The notes under the pieces were generated by a model that was not told where the DNA came from, did not search any database, and saw only the letters and a list, made by a program, of their open reading frames with translations. From NCBI GenBank assembly GCA_936432065.2, contig OW386289.2:92687736-92751735 (forward strand): a stretch of 64,000 bases of DNA. The letters run 5' to 3'. Position numbers and translations under genes: made by a program. Below are positions 54,898-64,000 of the stretch, piece by piece; within the stretch, counting starts at the first letter, position 1, and each line of letters begins with the position of its first letter. This DNA is from Rutpela maculata (lineage: Eukaryota > Arthropoda > Insecta > Coleoptera > Cerambycidae).

Positions 54898-55855
54898 GCT
54901 CTAGAAGTTTGACCGGCTTAAAGTGCTTAGTTTTGAAACAATTTGAGCTTGAAGTGAAAAAAGCATTTTTGTAATTTTGCAAAAAATTGCCTTTTCTTCA
55001 AAATAACTCAAAAACTATTAATGATACGCAAAATTTTGTAGAGTACAAAATTGTAGGTTTTGCTTTTCTGAAAATTTTCGTTTATTTTTTTTTGGATAAA
55101 ACTTGAGTAAGATATGGCCGTTTCAAGTTTGCATATGTTCAAGCCCTCTCAGCTCAAACCCTTTCAAAAATAAGGGCTGAAAGAAAATTAAATTAAATTA
55201 TGTGTGCTTATAGCTCTTGAAAAAACCTACAAAATGATTTTTTGAAGGACTTGATAGCTTAAAAACTAAGCGCGTTATGGGTAAAAAACCAATCACATAT
55301 TTTTGCAGATATCAGAACACGTATATTGGAGCATTGGTGAATACACATTATAGCTATATTTAGGCACAGCATATTTGCACCTATTCATAAAAAACAAAAA
55401 TAAAGGTTTTTTCAAGCACTTCAAAAAAGGTTCCATGAGTTTCCCCGAAAAATGCATTGTTTTTTAGCAACTTCACATTGAAACTTTCAATTTTGGCGTT
55501 TGACGAATAAGAACCAACCTTCAACAAGCTATTACTTCGTTTGTATTGGGACTACAGACACCATAAACCCACCATTCTTTTTGTTTTTTTTTATAAGCTA
55601 CATTTTTACTAAGAATGATTTTCTCGATAAAATACTTACTTTTCGAGTTATTCTCGAAAAACCGTGTGAAAACGTGGGTTTATTGGAGGAAAAATTGACA
55701 CTCACTCGCGAATAAGTCGAAAAGAATCGACCTTCAGAAAAAACTTTATAGAACAAAAGTTGCTTAGAATTAGTCAATCTATCCATTCCCGGACTTATTT
55801 TTAATGAAACATTTTTCACCCCGAGAAGGGGTGGCATCCACCCCCAGGGTAAAAG

Positions 55856-56141
55856 GTAGTGGTCTAATCACGGAAGGATTGCGATTTCTAAATTATGATT
55901 TTCAAATTGATAGGAATCCTACTTTTTTATTATGTTACTTAATATTTGTTACGCCTTCTGAAGTATGCTTAAGCAGCAGCTCACAATCTTTGTATTTACT
56001 ATTGTTTTTAACAATTTAAATTTTTTAAGGGCAGGGTAATGATAATAGCGACAGGGGATTGACAGTCAAATTAATATTTGAACAACTTTTATAAACATTA
56101 ACAAACACTAAACTTTAAAGAACATAAAAAAAGGCATTTCA
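55856..56141. other. No gene seen
   Basis: Spacer between the large foldback and the broken minus-strand gene. Contains one AGGGGATTGAC at 56053. Confidence 0.4.
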
Positions 56142-57850
56142 CTAGTTTTTTTCAAGATAAGATAAGATCATTTCGGGATGCGGCAAAATACCAAGTATCT
56201 GGTTGAATCTACCATATATGTCATTCTCATTGATTGTGTAAGTTTTTCCATCATCCTTACTTAATTTCAAGCTCATGATCTTTATTTCTCCATCTTTCCC
56301 TACTTTATTTTGGCATACACACACATATCTATATTCTTCCTCGGAAAGCCACCAATACATACATTCCAGGTTTAATATCATCTTCACTAGTCAAAGAACG
56401 CAGAAGATTGTCCTGATTTTTATTTGTAGGTTTACATAAAAGTAATTACAGATATTTAACTAGGTAACAATAATAGTCGAACAATATTTCTTACCTTCAT
56501 TATTTTCTTCTGATAATGATTTATTATGTTGTAAGGGGTGTTCGATAGATCCTACATGAAAATTCTGACAATCTTCTGCTTTTGAGCAAGCAAAACAGCT
56601 GTGACTTCTTAAATGCATTGTTTGATTTGGTATACAAACTGCTTGGTGTACCTTCATAGTTCCACGAAAAGCGGTATTGTTAGTAATACCTTTTTCCAAG
56701 AGGGCTTCAATCTTTCGAATTTCCGGTTCAAATATTTTAATTCCAAGGTAATTCAACTTTAAAGCATGAGCAAGACTACCTGGAAGCATTCTGCTATTAA
56801 TGTCTTCAACAAAAGTTTTAATGTCATTTTGAATCTCAGTGGTTATAGCATCTTTTCTTACTTTTTTTATATATTCCAGATTAGTATTTAAAGTAGATTT
56901 TGCCGTGGCTAATCGTTTAGGAGAAAGAAATTTCTGGCAAGCTGTTAACTGCTTATATTTGGTAAGCACCTGTGCATCGCCGGTTACTGCTTTCGTAAAA
57001 AGATGTTTGTCCCTATCTGTTTGCAGTCTTTTTAAATTTTTGGTCATCTGGGTCTCCACTGACTTGGAAAATAATAATCTCTTAAAAATGGCATTATTAT
57101 TATTTCCAGCAGACATAAGTTTTTAAATTTTGTGTTAGGTGAAGGTGTATTAGAAGTAGAAACTTTTTTTTATTTGCTTTTCTCTGTATTTCTGCACCCT
57201 TAACTTATTTAATTTTAAATTTGCTTGTTTCAATAACCATCTAAAACGCAGGTTTTCTTGATGCACTTCTGTCTCGCCTTACCTTCAGTCGCCCAAGACG
57301 TCTTCTGGTTTCTAACACTTTATTCGACATCATAGACTCACTACTTGGTGTATCTAATATTTTAGACGATAAAGTTGTTCTAGAAGTAGATATAAACAAA
57401 TTATATCTTGCTTCTCTATCTCCGAGTGGCCTAGGTGACCTCTTTGCTGGCGTTAATTCCCTGGAAGGTCCAGCAATCGCTCGCAAGTCCTTATCAATAT
57501 TATGTTCTTTTTCTGTTAGAGGTTCGATATTTTCTATATTGTTATTGATCTGTAAATTATTTTCATCGTCATTTTCATTTTCTAGACTAAGTGGAGAAGG
57601 GGGTGGACTATTTTCTTCAATATACTGGTTGGTTAATAAGATCTTCTGTTTTTCTCAATATGCTCTAGATTTTTCTCGCCAATATTTTCTTTTATTTCTT
57701 AATTCTCTAGACGTTAAATCTGCCTTTGATTGAATTTTTTTTCCTTCTTTTTCTTTATATACTTTAGTCTCTCTTTGGCTCTTTGTTCAGCCATTCTAAT
57801 AGGATCGTTTTTTATACTCTCATATCTTTTTCTTTCAGCTACGGATAAAA
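56142..57850 (-). pseudogene. Broken gene of an unrecognised family, minus strand
   Basis: The minus strand reads from about 57850: a basic region AERKRYESIKNDP and RMAEQRAKERLKYIKKKKEK, a proline/serine linker (NSPPPSPLSLENEN), a second basic block (RLGRLKVRRDRS), then the longest frame 57116-56495 with a cysteine/histidine cluster (HSCFACSKAEDCQNFHVG). A small intron (56413-56494, GTAAG donor, ATCAG acceptor) joins a last exon ending IKPGMYVLVAF, YRYVCVCQNK, LGILPHPEMILSYLEKN. Frameshifts at about 57250, 57160 and 56345, plus a stop near 57660, kill it. The layout resembles multi-copy anonymous proteins of insect genomes that I suspect are mobile-element encoded; I cannot name the family. 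Confidence 0.55.
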
Positions 57851-58361
57851 TATTGTAAAAAAGACCCGAAAAACACTACACAAAATCAATCCCCTGCAGT
57901 AAGAATCAATCCCCTGGCATCCAGGGAATTGGCATTTTCCATAAAATACCAGGGGATTGACAACAGGGTATTGATCTTTTTAATTTAACCGCCATTTTTA
58001 CAAATGGGCCTTTCCCGCTATTTTTTTTTATTGTGTTATTGGAAAGATCCTATCAAAATATCACTAAAAATGAATTTTAATTTTTTTCTGAACGCATAAA
58101 ATACTACAGAAAATATTCAAATATTACCTAAATCAACAGCAGATTTAAACGATAGCATTCGGGCGGCAATGTGACGTCATCATAACCACACCAATCAAAT
58201 ATGATCTTAAACCGCTGCCAGAATTAGCTATAAAGGTGCATTCCCAAACCAAGTTCCCAAACAATCTCACTTGCGTTCTGTTTTCCATATCTTGCAATTC
58301 TATTGGTGCCTGAAGTACATTTATGAGGAACCACCAATAGAATCTCGTAAAGCGCTAACGT
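57851..58361. other. No gene seen; repeated AGGGGATTGA motifs
   Basis: CAATCCCCTG occurs at about 57887 and 57908, and AGGGGATTGAC at about 57951; the same string is at 56053 on the other side of the broken gene. They could mark subterminal repeats of an element containing that gene. TGACGTCA lies at 58172. Confidence 0.35.
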
Positions 58362-59430
58362 TTATTTATTTATTTATTTATTTAAATTACACTGTTCTAC
58401 AGGTGAAATACCCAATTACAGAACAGGAGGGTATGATAAGTATAATATAAAAATTAAAATACTAAGAGAAAAGACTAAGACAGTAGTTGAGGCAAATATA
58501 AATCATAATAATATAATCATTTAGAGAAAGAAAAACAAAGTCATTTATTCCAAGTAAATGGCCCTTATGTTACTAAGGCTGCAAGAAAATATATCTAACC
58601 GACTTCCTAATAGATTGCAATTATTGCACATTGTATATATAGGCGAATGTTGAAGTACGTTTGTACGCGCTGTGGGCAGGTAGAAGGTTACGTTATCACG
58701 GGAGGATAATCATAATAACATAAAAGTTTAATTGAGACACAATGTCTGGGCAATCGATTTTATAATGAATAATTTTAGATAAAAATGTTTGTGAGTGATA
58801 CTCCCGCCGTTGTAAGAGACTTACTGTTGAATGTTTCTCAAGTAGTTCATTTTGCGGTATGCCTAAAGGTGGGTACACACCATCCGCTTTAAAAGACAGC
58901 AGTTTAAGAAGTCTACGCTGACCATTTTCGAGATTATCGATGTGTACATTATAGTGAGGATACCATACAATCGCAGCATATTCAAGTTTGGATCTCACAA
59001 AACAGTTATATAACATTTTAATGGTGTTTGGGTCCACAAAATCTCCGCTGTTTCGTGCTATAAATCCATAGGATTTGTATGCCTCACACACTATTGTCTC
59101 GATATGCTTACTAAATGACAGTTTTTTATCAAAAATTACACCTAGATCGCGAAAGATATTAGGATGCTCCAATGCTGTACCTTCGAGAGTATAATTGAAT
59201 GTCAAAGTAGAGGTTTTTAATGTGTATGACATTACGTTACACTTTTGTGGATTAAGCGGTAGTTTATTTAATAAGCACCAATTTGAAATCTTGTCCAAAT
59301 TGTGCTGAATTCTTTTACAGTCCTCAACATTTCTAACCACATCAAATATTTTTAAGTCGTCCGCATAAAGAAGGCAGTTCGCATCTATATCAATAACGAT
59401 GTTATTAAGTTTAATTGAGAACGTCCGTTT
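58362..59430 (-). pseudogene. 5'-truncated non-LTR retrotransposon (RT palm to 3' end)
   Basis: Minus strand. The frame begins near 59410 with DANCLLYADDLKIF (catalytic YADD), continues ISNWCLLNKLPLNPQKC, FRDLGVIFDKKLSF (the LG...D block) and VRSKLEYAAIVWYPHY, then QRRLLKLLSFKADG, and stays open to the stop at about 58696. Everything upstream of the palm centre (endonuclease, RT blocks 1-4) is missing. The 3' end is an AAAT tetranucleotide run (plus strand TTTATTTATTTA at 58362). Jockey/CR1-like by motif style. The long open frame suggests a fairly recent insertion. Confidence 0.8.
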
Positions 59431-60156
59431 ATAATCTCGATTGACATTGCGTAAACGTAAATGTTGATTTCAATCTAAAGATACAAATAAAGCATAAAAT
59501 CAAGCCCACTAGAAGGAAGTGAGTAACAATATACACATACGTTAAATCAGGAAAATCCAGGAGCAGTATAGAGTAGAGCAGGAGTACACAAGGGGACGGT
59601 AGCTCAGTGGTTTAGCGCGTCTAGCTTGCATACTGGCGTGCCTAGCGAAGCAGGTTCAATCCCTGCTCATCGCGAAATAATTTTAATTATAAAATTATCC
59701 CCAAGAAGTGGTTCGGACTCCACTATAAGCTGTAGGGCCTCGTTTCTCTTTACCTAACACAAAATCATTCTGGATTTTCAAGGAGTTACTTCGGTGACTT
59801 GAGAAGCGGTTAAGAAAACATTTTTTAAGTATAAACAACACCAGGAACTTTTGCAACTCTCCACCACAATTTTCGAATTTCCAAATTTGTTGGGACGCGC
59901 AAAAATAACTTGGTAGTATTTTCACTAGTGTTTGGACACACTGGTACAAAACAAACCCTTGTAAGCGGCATTTTCTAATTATAAAATAAAATTACTAGTC
60001 CAGTCAATGAAAGAGTTGTAGAGAACATTTTGGAGGGGAGAATTTTTCTCTTCAGGGATGTGTTGGGGGTAGTTAGGAGGTAAACATACTAAAAGTCCAG
60101 TGCTTTGAAGCTACACCAGCCATTTCACCCCACCACTAAAAAAGTTATTGCATAAT
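59431..60156. other. Spacer with a tRNA-like SINE head
   Basis: Apart from the tRNA-like segment at 59592-59676, no gene is seen. The 84-codon minus-strand frame at 59695-59949 has no recognisable domain. Confidence 0.4.
59592..59676 (+). other. tRNA-like sequence, probable SINE head
   Basis: TAGCTCAGTGGTTTAGCGC is a good Pol III A box with D-arm, and GGTTCAATCCC a good B box; GCAGG and CCTGC form a perfect 5-bp T stem around TTCAATC. The anticodon region is expanded (CTAGCTTGCATACTGGCGTGCCTAG) and the acceptor ends do not pair, so it is not a functional tRNA. A tRNA-derived SINE or tRNA pseudogene fits best. Confidence 0.5.
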
Positions 60157-60702
60157 TTCTTACACATTTATTACAAATTATTACCACCAAAATTAATTTT
60201 ATTACCATTGCCCGTAATTAATTATAAGCGAACAACGTAGATTACCCTTAAACCTACACCAGCCACTCGTAACTTTTTACCTAATTGACATATCGAGATG
60301 GGTCTTGCGCCATAATTTATTACAAATAAATTACATTCAACCCATCATAATCGAAATACCGTACAATCAAACCCTGGGGGTAAAAGCCACCCCAAAGGTG
60401 TAATTTTAATTATATTATATGCATAACATTAAAATTAGCTCTAAATTTATTAAAATAACTTGTGTAAAGATTCTTAACAGAAAATACAAAATATCTAATC
60501 ATTTCTTCCACCGAGGGTGAAATCAACCCCTATTTTTTAAATACGGGTATCGCTATTGGTGATAGTTTCAAATGGTTCAGTAATTAAATTTCACATAAAG
60601 CAACAAAAATTAACATGTTTGATATTTAAATATTTCATTAATTTCTAGAATTACATCTTACAAAAGATAATGATGAGGATAGGAAAAGTAGACAAAGTGT
60701 TT

Positions 60703-61283
60703 TATTACTTCCACGTCCAGTGGAAGTATAGTAACGACAAAAAAATTTTTAAAAATTTTTATTGTCCAAATAGGCGTAAAATGTCATGAAACGTCGAGAT
60801 TTTAAGTTTGAGCGAAAAAAAAACTTCTGTCTGTCTGTCGGTCTGTCTGTCGGTCTGTCTGTCGGTCTGTCTGTCGGTCTGTCTGTCGGTCTGTCTGTCG
60901 GTCTGTCTGTCGGTCTGTCTGTCTGTCTGTAACTTTTTTTTGTGCGCACGTTTACTCTGGAACCGTTTAAGATATTGACTTGAAATTTGGTACACGTATG
61001 TACTTTAACAAGATCTAGAACTAGATTATATTTTCATCTTGTTCCGTCGAAGGGTTGGGGGGTAAATTGGGGTAAATTTGGGGTAAATGGGTAAATCAAG
61101 CAGGTAAGAGTTCATGAAATTGGTATTTAGTATATACAAGAGAAGCTAAGGTCTCAAAAAAATTTTTGGCATTAGCCACCCCCATTACCACCCCCACCTC
61201 CTTATTAAAGGGGATGAAAAAAAATTGTGATTTAGTATATGTACAGAAACCAGAAACCTCAAAATATTTTTTTACTTCATCCA
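60703..61283 (-). mobile_element. Mariner-type MITE, copy 3 (truncated, with minisatellite)
   Basis: Reads CTTCCACGTCCAGTGGAAG at the left, preceded by TA, and aligns in reverse with 13445-13924. It ends where copies 1 and 2 have GGATGAAGTAAAAAAATA, so the other terminal repeat is missing. Its CAGAC/CTGTC seed is expanded to the array at 60826-60930. Confidence 0.8.
60826..60930. repeat. 12-bp minisatellite (CTGTCTGTCGGT)n
   Basis: About eight tandem 12-bp units plus CTGT extras. In copies 1 and 2 of the same MITE only one or two partial units exist. It opens spurious frames of the TDRQ/TDRP type on the minus strand. Confidence 0.9.
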
Positions 61284-61284
61284 A

Positions 61285-62672
61285 CAATTTGAATATTTTA
61301 TTACATTAGCCCACCGCTATTCAATTATCAGAAAATGATCAGACTCAGTTTATTATACATCAGTTGACCTAAAAATAAATTTTTAGTTGTGCCCGATTGC
61401 AGTAATAAATTATTAACCGTTTTAGTAAGAAGCAAAGACACGAAAAATCCACAAAGTTGTTTCACCCGCTCTAATATTTTATTACATTAGCCCACCTCTA
61501 TTTAATAATTAGAAAATGATCAGATTCAGTTTATTATACATCTGTTGACCTATAAATAAATTTTTAGTTGTGCCCGATTGCAGTAATAAATTATTAACCC
61601 TCTTAGTAAGAAGCAAAGACACGAAAAATTCACAAAGTTGTTTCACCCGCTCTAATATTTTATTACATTAGCCCACCTCTATATAATTATTAGAAAATGA
61701 TCAGATTCAGTTTATTATGCATCAGTTGACCTAGAAATACATTTTTAGTTATGCCCGATTGCAGTAATAAATTATTAACCCTGTTAGCAAAAAGCAAAGA
61801 CACGAAAAATCCACAAAGTTGTTTCACCCGCTTCAATATTTTATTACGTTAGCCCACCGCTATTCAATTATTAGAAAATGATCAGATTCAGTTTATTATA
61901 CATCAGTTGACCTAGAAATAAATGTTTAGTTGCGCCCGATTGCAGTAATAAATTATTAACCCTCTTAGTAAGAAGCAAAGACACGAAAAATCCACAAAGT
62001 TGTTTCACCCGCTGTAATATTTTATTACATTAGCCCACCTCTATATAATTATTAGAAAATGATCAGATTCAGTTTATTATGCATCAGTTGACCTAGAAAT
62101 ACATTTTTAGTTATGCCCGATTGCAGTAATAAATTATTAACCCTGTTAGCAAAAAGCAAAGACACGAAAAATCCACAAAGTTGTTTCACCCGCTTCAATA
62201 TTTTATTACGTTAGCCCACCGCTATTCAATTATTAGAAAATGATCAGATTCAGTTTATTATACATCAGTTGACCTAGAAATAAATGTTTAGTTGCGCCCG
62301 ATTGCAGTAATAAATTATTAACCCTCTTAGTAAGAAGCAAAGACACGAAAAATCCACAAAGTTGTTTCACCCGCTGTAATATTTTATTACATTAGCCCAC
62401 CTCTATTTAATTATTAGCAAATGATCAGATTCAGTTTATTATACATCTGTTGACCTATAAATAAATTTTTAGTTGTGCCCGATTGCAGTAATAAATTATT
62501 AACCCTTTTAGTAAGAAGCAAAGACACGAAAAATCCACAAAGTTGTTTCACCCGCTCTAATATTTTATTACATTAGCCCACCTTCATTTAATTATTAGAA
62601 AATGATCAGATTCAGTTTATTAAACATTTATTGACCTATAAATAAATGTTTAGTTGTGCCCGATTGCAGTAA
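61285..62672 (+). repeat. 181-bp satellite array, forward half
   Basis: Seven full units and a truncated eighth; units start AATATTTTATTAC at 61292, 61473, 61654, 61835, 62016, 62197, 62378 and 62560, a spacing of 181 (once 182). Each contains GATCAGATTCAGTTTATTA and GCCCGATTGCAGTAATAAAT. The dimer 61654-62015 is, by eye, identical to 62016-62377, giving a 362-bp higher-order unit. Confidence 0.92.
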
Positions 62673-63440
62673 AAATTTATTTATAGGTCAACAGATGTAT
62701 AATAAACTGAATCTGATCATTTTCTAATTATTAAATAGAGGTGGGCTAATGTAATAAAATATTAGAGCGGGTGAAACAACTTTGTGTATTTTTCGTGTCT
62801 TTGCTTCTTGCTAACATGGTTAATAATTTATTACTGCAATCGGGCACAACTAAAAATTTATTTATAGGTCAATAAATGTTTAATAAACTGAATCTGATCA
62901 TTTTCTAATAATTAAATGAAGGTGGGCTAATGTAATAAAATATTAGAGAGGGTGAAACAACTTTGTGGATTTTTCGTGTCTTTGCTTCTTACTAAGAGGG
63001 TTAATAATTTTCTAATAATTAAGTAGTGGTGGGCTAATGTAATAAAATATTAAAGCATTACTTTGTCAAGTTTTCGTATTTTTGGTTCATACTAAGAGGG
63101 TTAATAATTAATTACTGCAGTCGGACACATCTAAGAATTATTTTTTAGGTCACTTAGTGTATACTAAACTAGATCTGATAACTTTTTAATAATTAAATAG
63201 TGGTGGGCTAATGTAATAAAATATTACAGCGTGTGAAGGAACAACTTTTTTATTATTGCATTCTGGCATAATTAAATACTAATTTCTATGTTAATTTCTG
63301 TGTATTGGACAAAATGACTTTTTATAATAATTAAGTGGTGGTGAGTTAGTGTAATAATATATTAAAGCACTTAAAACAACTTTGTAGATTTTCGTATTTT
63401 GCCTTCTTATTGATAAGGTTAATACATTATTTATTGCAAT
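62673..63440 (-). repeat. Satellite array, inverted half, progressively decayed
   Basis: After a sharp turn at 62672/62673 the same unit runs on the minus strand, with landmarks GTAATAAAATATT at 62751, 62932, 63039 and 63213 and a degenerate one at 63351. Spacing falls from 181 to irregular values and divergence grows toward the right arm of the foldback. Confidence 0.88.
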
Positions 63441-64000
63441 TTATGTGGCACTTCTAAAAAATAAAACACTGTCTACTTTTCCTATCCTCATCATTATCTT
63501 TTGTAAGATGTAATTCTAGAAATTAATGAAATATTTAAATATCAAACATGTTAATTTTTGTTACTTTATGTGAAATTTAATTACTGAACCATTTGAAACT
63601 ATCACCAATAGCGATACCCGTATTTAAAAAATGGGGGTTGATTTCACCCTCGGTGGAAGAGATGATTAGATATTTTGTAATTTTTGTTAAGAATCTTTAC
63701 ACAAGTTATTTTAATAAATTTAGAGCTAATTTTAATGTTATGCATATAATATAATCAAAATTACACCTTTGGGGTGGTTTTTATCCCCAGGGTTTGATTG
63801 TACGGTATTTCGATTATGATGGGTCGAATGTAATTTATTTGTAATAAATTATGGCGCAAGACCCATCTCGATATGTCAATTAGGTAAAAAGTTACGAGTG
63901 GCTGGTGTAGGTTTAAGGGTAATCTACGTTGTTCGCTTATAATTAATTACGGGCAATGGTAATAAAATTAATTTTGGTGGTAATAATTTGTAATAAATGT

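Larger units (their letters stand above)
51863..55855. mobile_element. Large foldback element, about 4 kb, with minisatellite arms
   Basis: Outer arms 51863-52327 and 55386-55855 are inverted copies (TACCCTGGGGGTGGATGCC at the left tip, its mirror at the right tip). Inner arms run from about 52545 to 53240 against 54100 to 54815 and include a GAATTC/CAATTG minisatellite in each. The centre holds a Harbinger-type MITE and short repeats also found at 9.4 kb. No transposase frame. The tips share CCCTGGGGGT with the second large foldback at 60.4 kb. Confidence 0.75.
60157..64000. mobile_element. Large foldback element carrying a satellite array; runs off the window
   Basis: The left arm 60157-60707 is mirrored by 63463-64000 with high identity (shared ATTACGGGCAATGG mirror, CTGGGGGTAAAAGCCACCCC-like block, GATACCCGTATTTAAAAAATG). 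The right arm reaches base 64000 still pairing with about 60164, so the element continues. Inside are a mariner-type MITE copy (60703-61283) and the satellite arrays. No transposase frame is seen within the window. Confidence 0.8.

Noticed and set aside
56839..57126. 95-codon plus-strand frame
   Set aside because: Antisense to the protein-like minus-strand frame 57116-56495.
59592..59676. Functional tRNA gene
   Set aside because: Acceptor ends do not pair and the anticodon arm is disrupted.
60749..60995. TDRQ/TDRP-repeat frames
   Set aside because: They are translation of a 12-bp minisatellite inside a MITE.
61285..62672. CRISPR-like regular repeat array
   Set aside because: Repeats are 181 bp with no unique spacers, in insect DNA; it is a satellite.

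Overview
The window looks like AT-rich, repeat-dominated nuclear DNA of an insect. Codon use, small introns with GTAAG donors, BED and THAP transposases, CR1/L2-like and jockey-like non-LTR elements and a Ty3/gypsy element all fit. A beetle is my best guess, but this is inference; no species-diagnostic gene is present. The only convincing host coding sequence is one ankyrin-repeat exon on the minus strand (39601-39870). It resembles the ANKRD11/ANKRD12 type.

Layout, left to right. 1-12.6 kb: unassigned AT-rich DNA carrying two non-autonomous hAT elements (1383-2001 with an exact 8-bp target duplication, and 5971-7317), a palindromic MITE (4954-5330), a diverged repeat that recurs at 36.4-37.2 kb, and a decayed RNase H-like fragment (minus, ~9.5-10.25 kb). 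12.6-15.4 kb: a two-exon THAP-domain gene with a mariner-type MITE in its intron and a decayed transposase-like tail. 15.8-20 kb: an ACCGGTT-rich element and nested inverted repeats. 20.3-21.1 kb: a decayed minus-strand reverse transcriptase interrupted by a 5S-rRNA-derived SINE. 21.7-24.4 kb: a mariner-type MITE split by a decayed autonomous hAT element (BED finger plus hATC domain). 24.7-28.1 kb: two reverse-transcriptase remnants in opposite orientations and a foldback element. 30.3-35.2 kb: a nearly complete CR1/L2-like non-LTR element with intact ORF1 and an ORF2 broken by three frameshifts. 35.4-41.3 kb: foldback, repeat copy, THAP-carrying MITE, host ankyrin exon, MITE. 41.5-45.9 kb: a full-length jockey-like element with a 12-bp target duplication. 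46.5-51.4 kb: a young Ty3/gypsy element whose single 930-residue frame keeps Gag, protease, the integrase zinc finger and the integrase C-terminus but lacks reverse transcriptase, RNase H and the integrase core; its 5' end is tandemly duplicated. 51.9-55.9 kb: a 4-kb foldback with minisatellites in both arms. 56.1-57.9 kb: a broken multi-exon gene of an unrecognised family. 58.4-59.4 kb: a 5'-truncated reverse transcriptase. 59.6 kb: a tRNA-like SINE head. 60.2-64 kb: a foldback, continuing past the window, that carries a 181-bp satellite array with a 362-bp higher-order unit and an inverted half.

How it works together: this is not an operon-like system but a stratified mobile-element landscape. 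Nested insertions with readable target duplications give a relative chronology (mariner MITE before hAT; old repeat before hAT MITE; palindromic repeat before jockey). The most unusual items are the in-frame-deleted gypsy element, the foldback that carries a satellite with higher-order structure, the 5S-derived SINE, and several hAT-like elements each with its own short self-complementary motif clustered at both ends.
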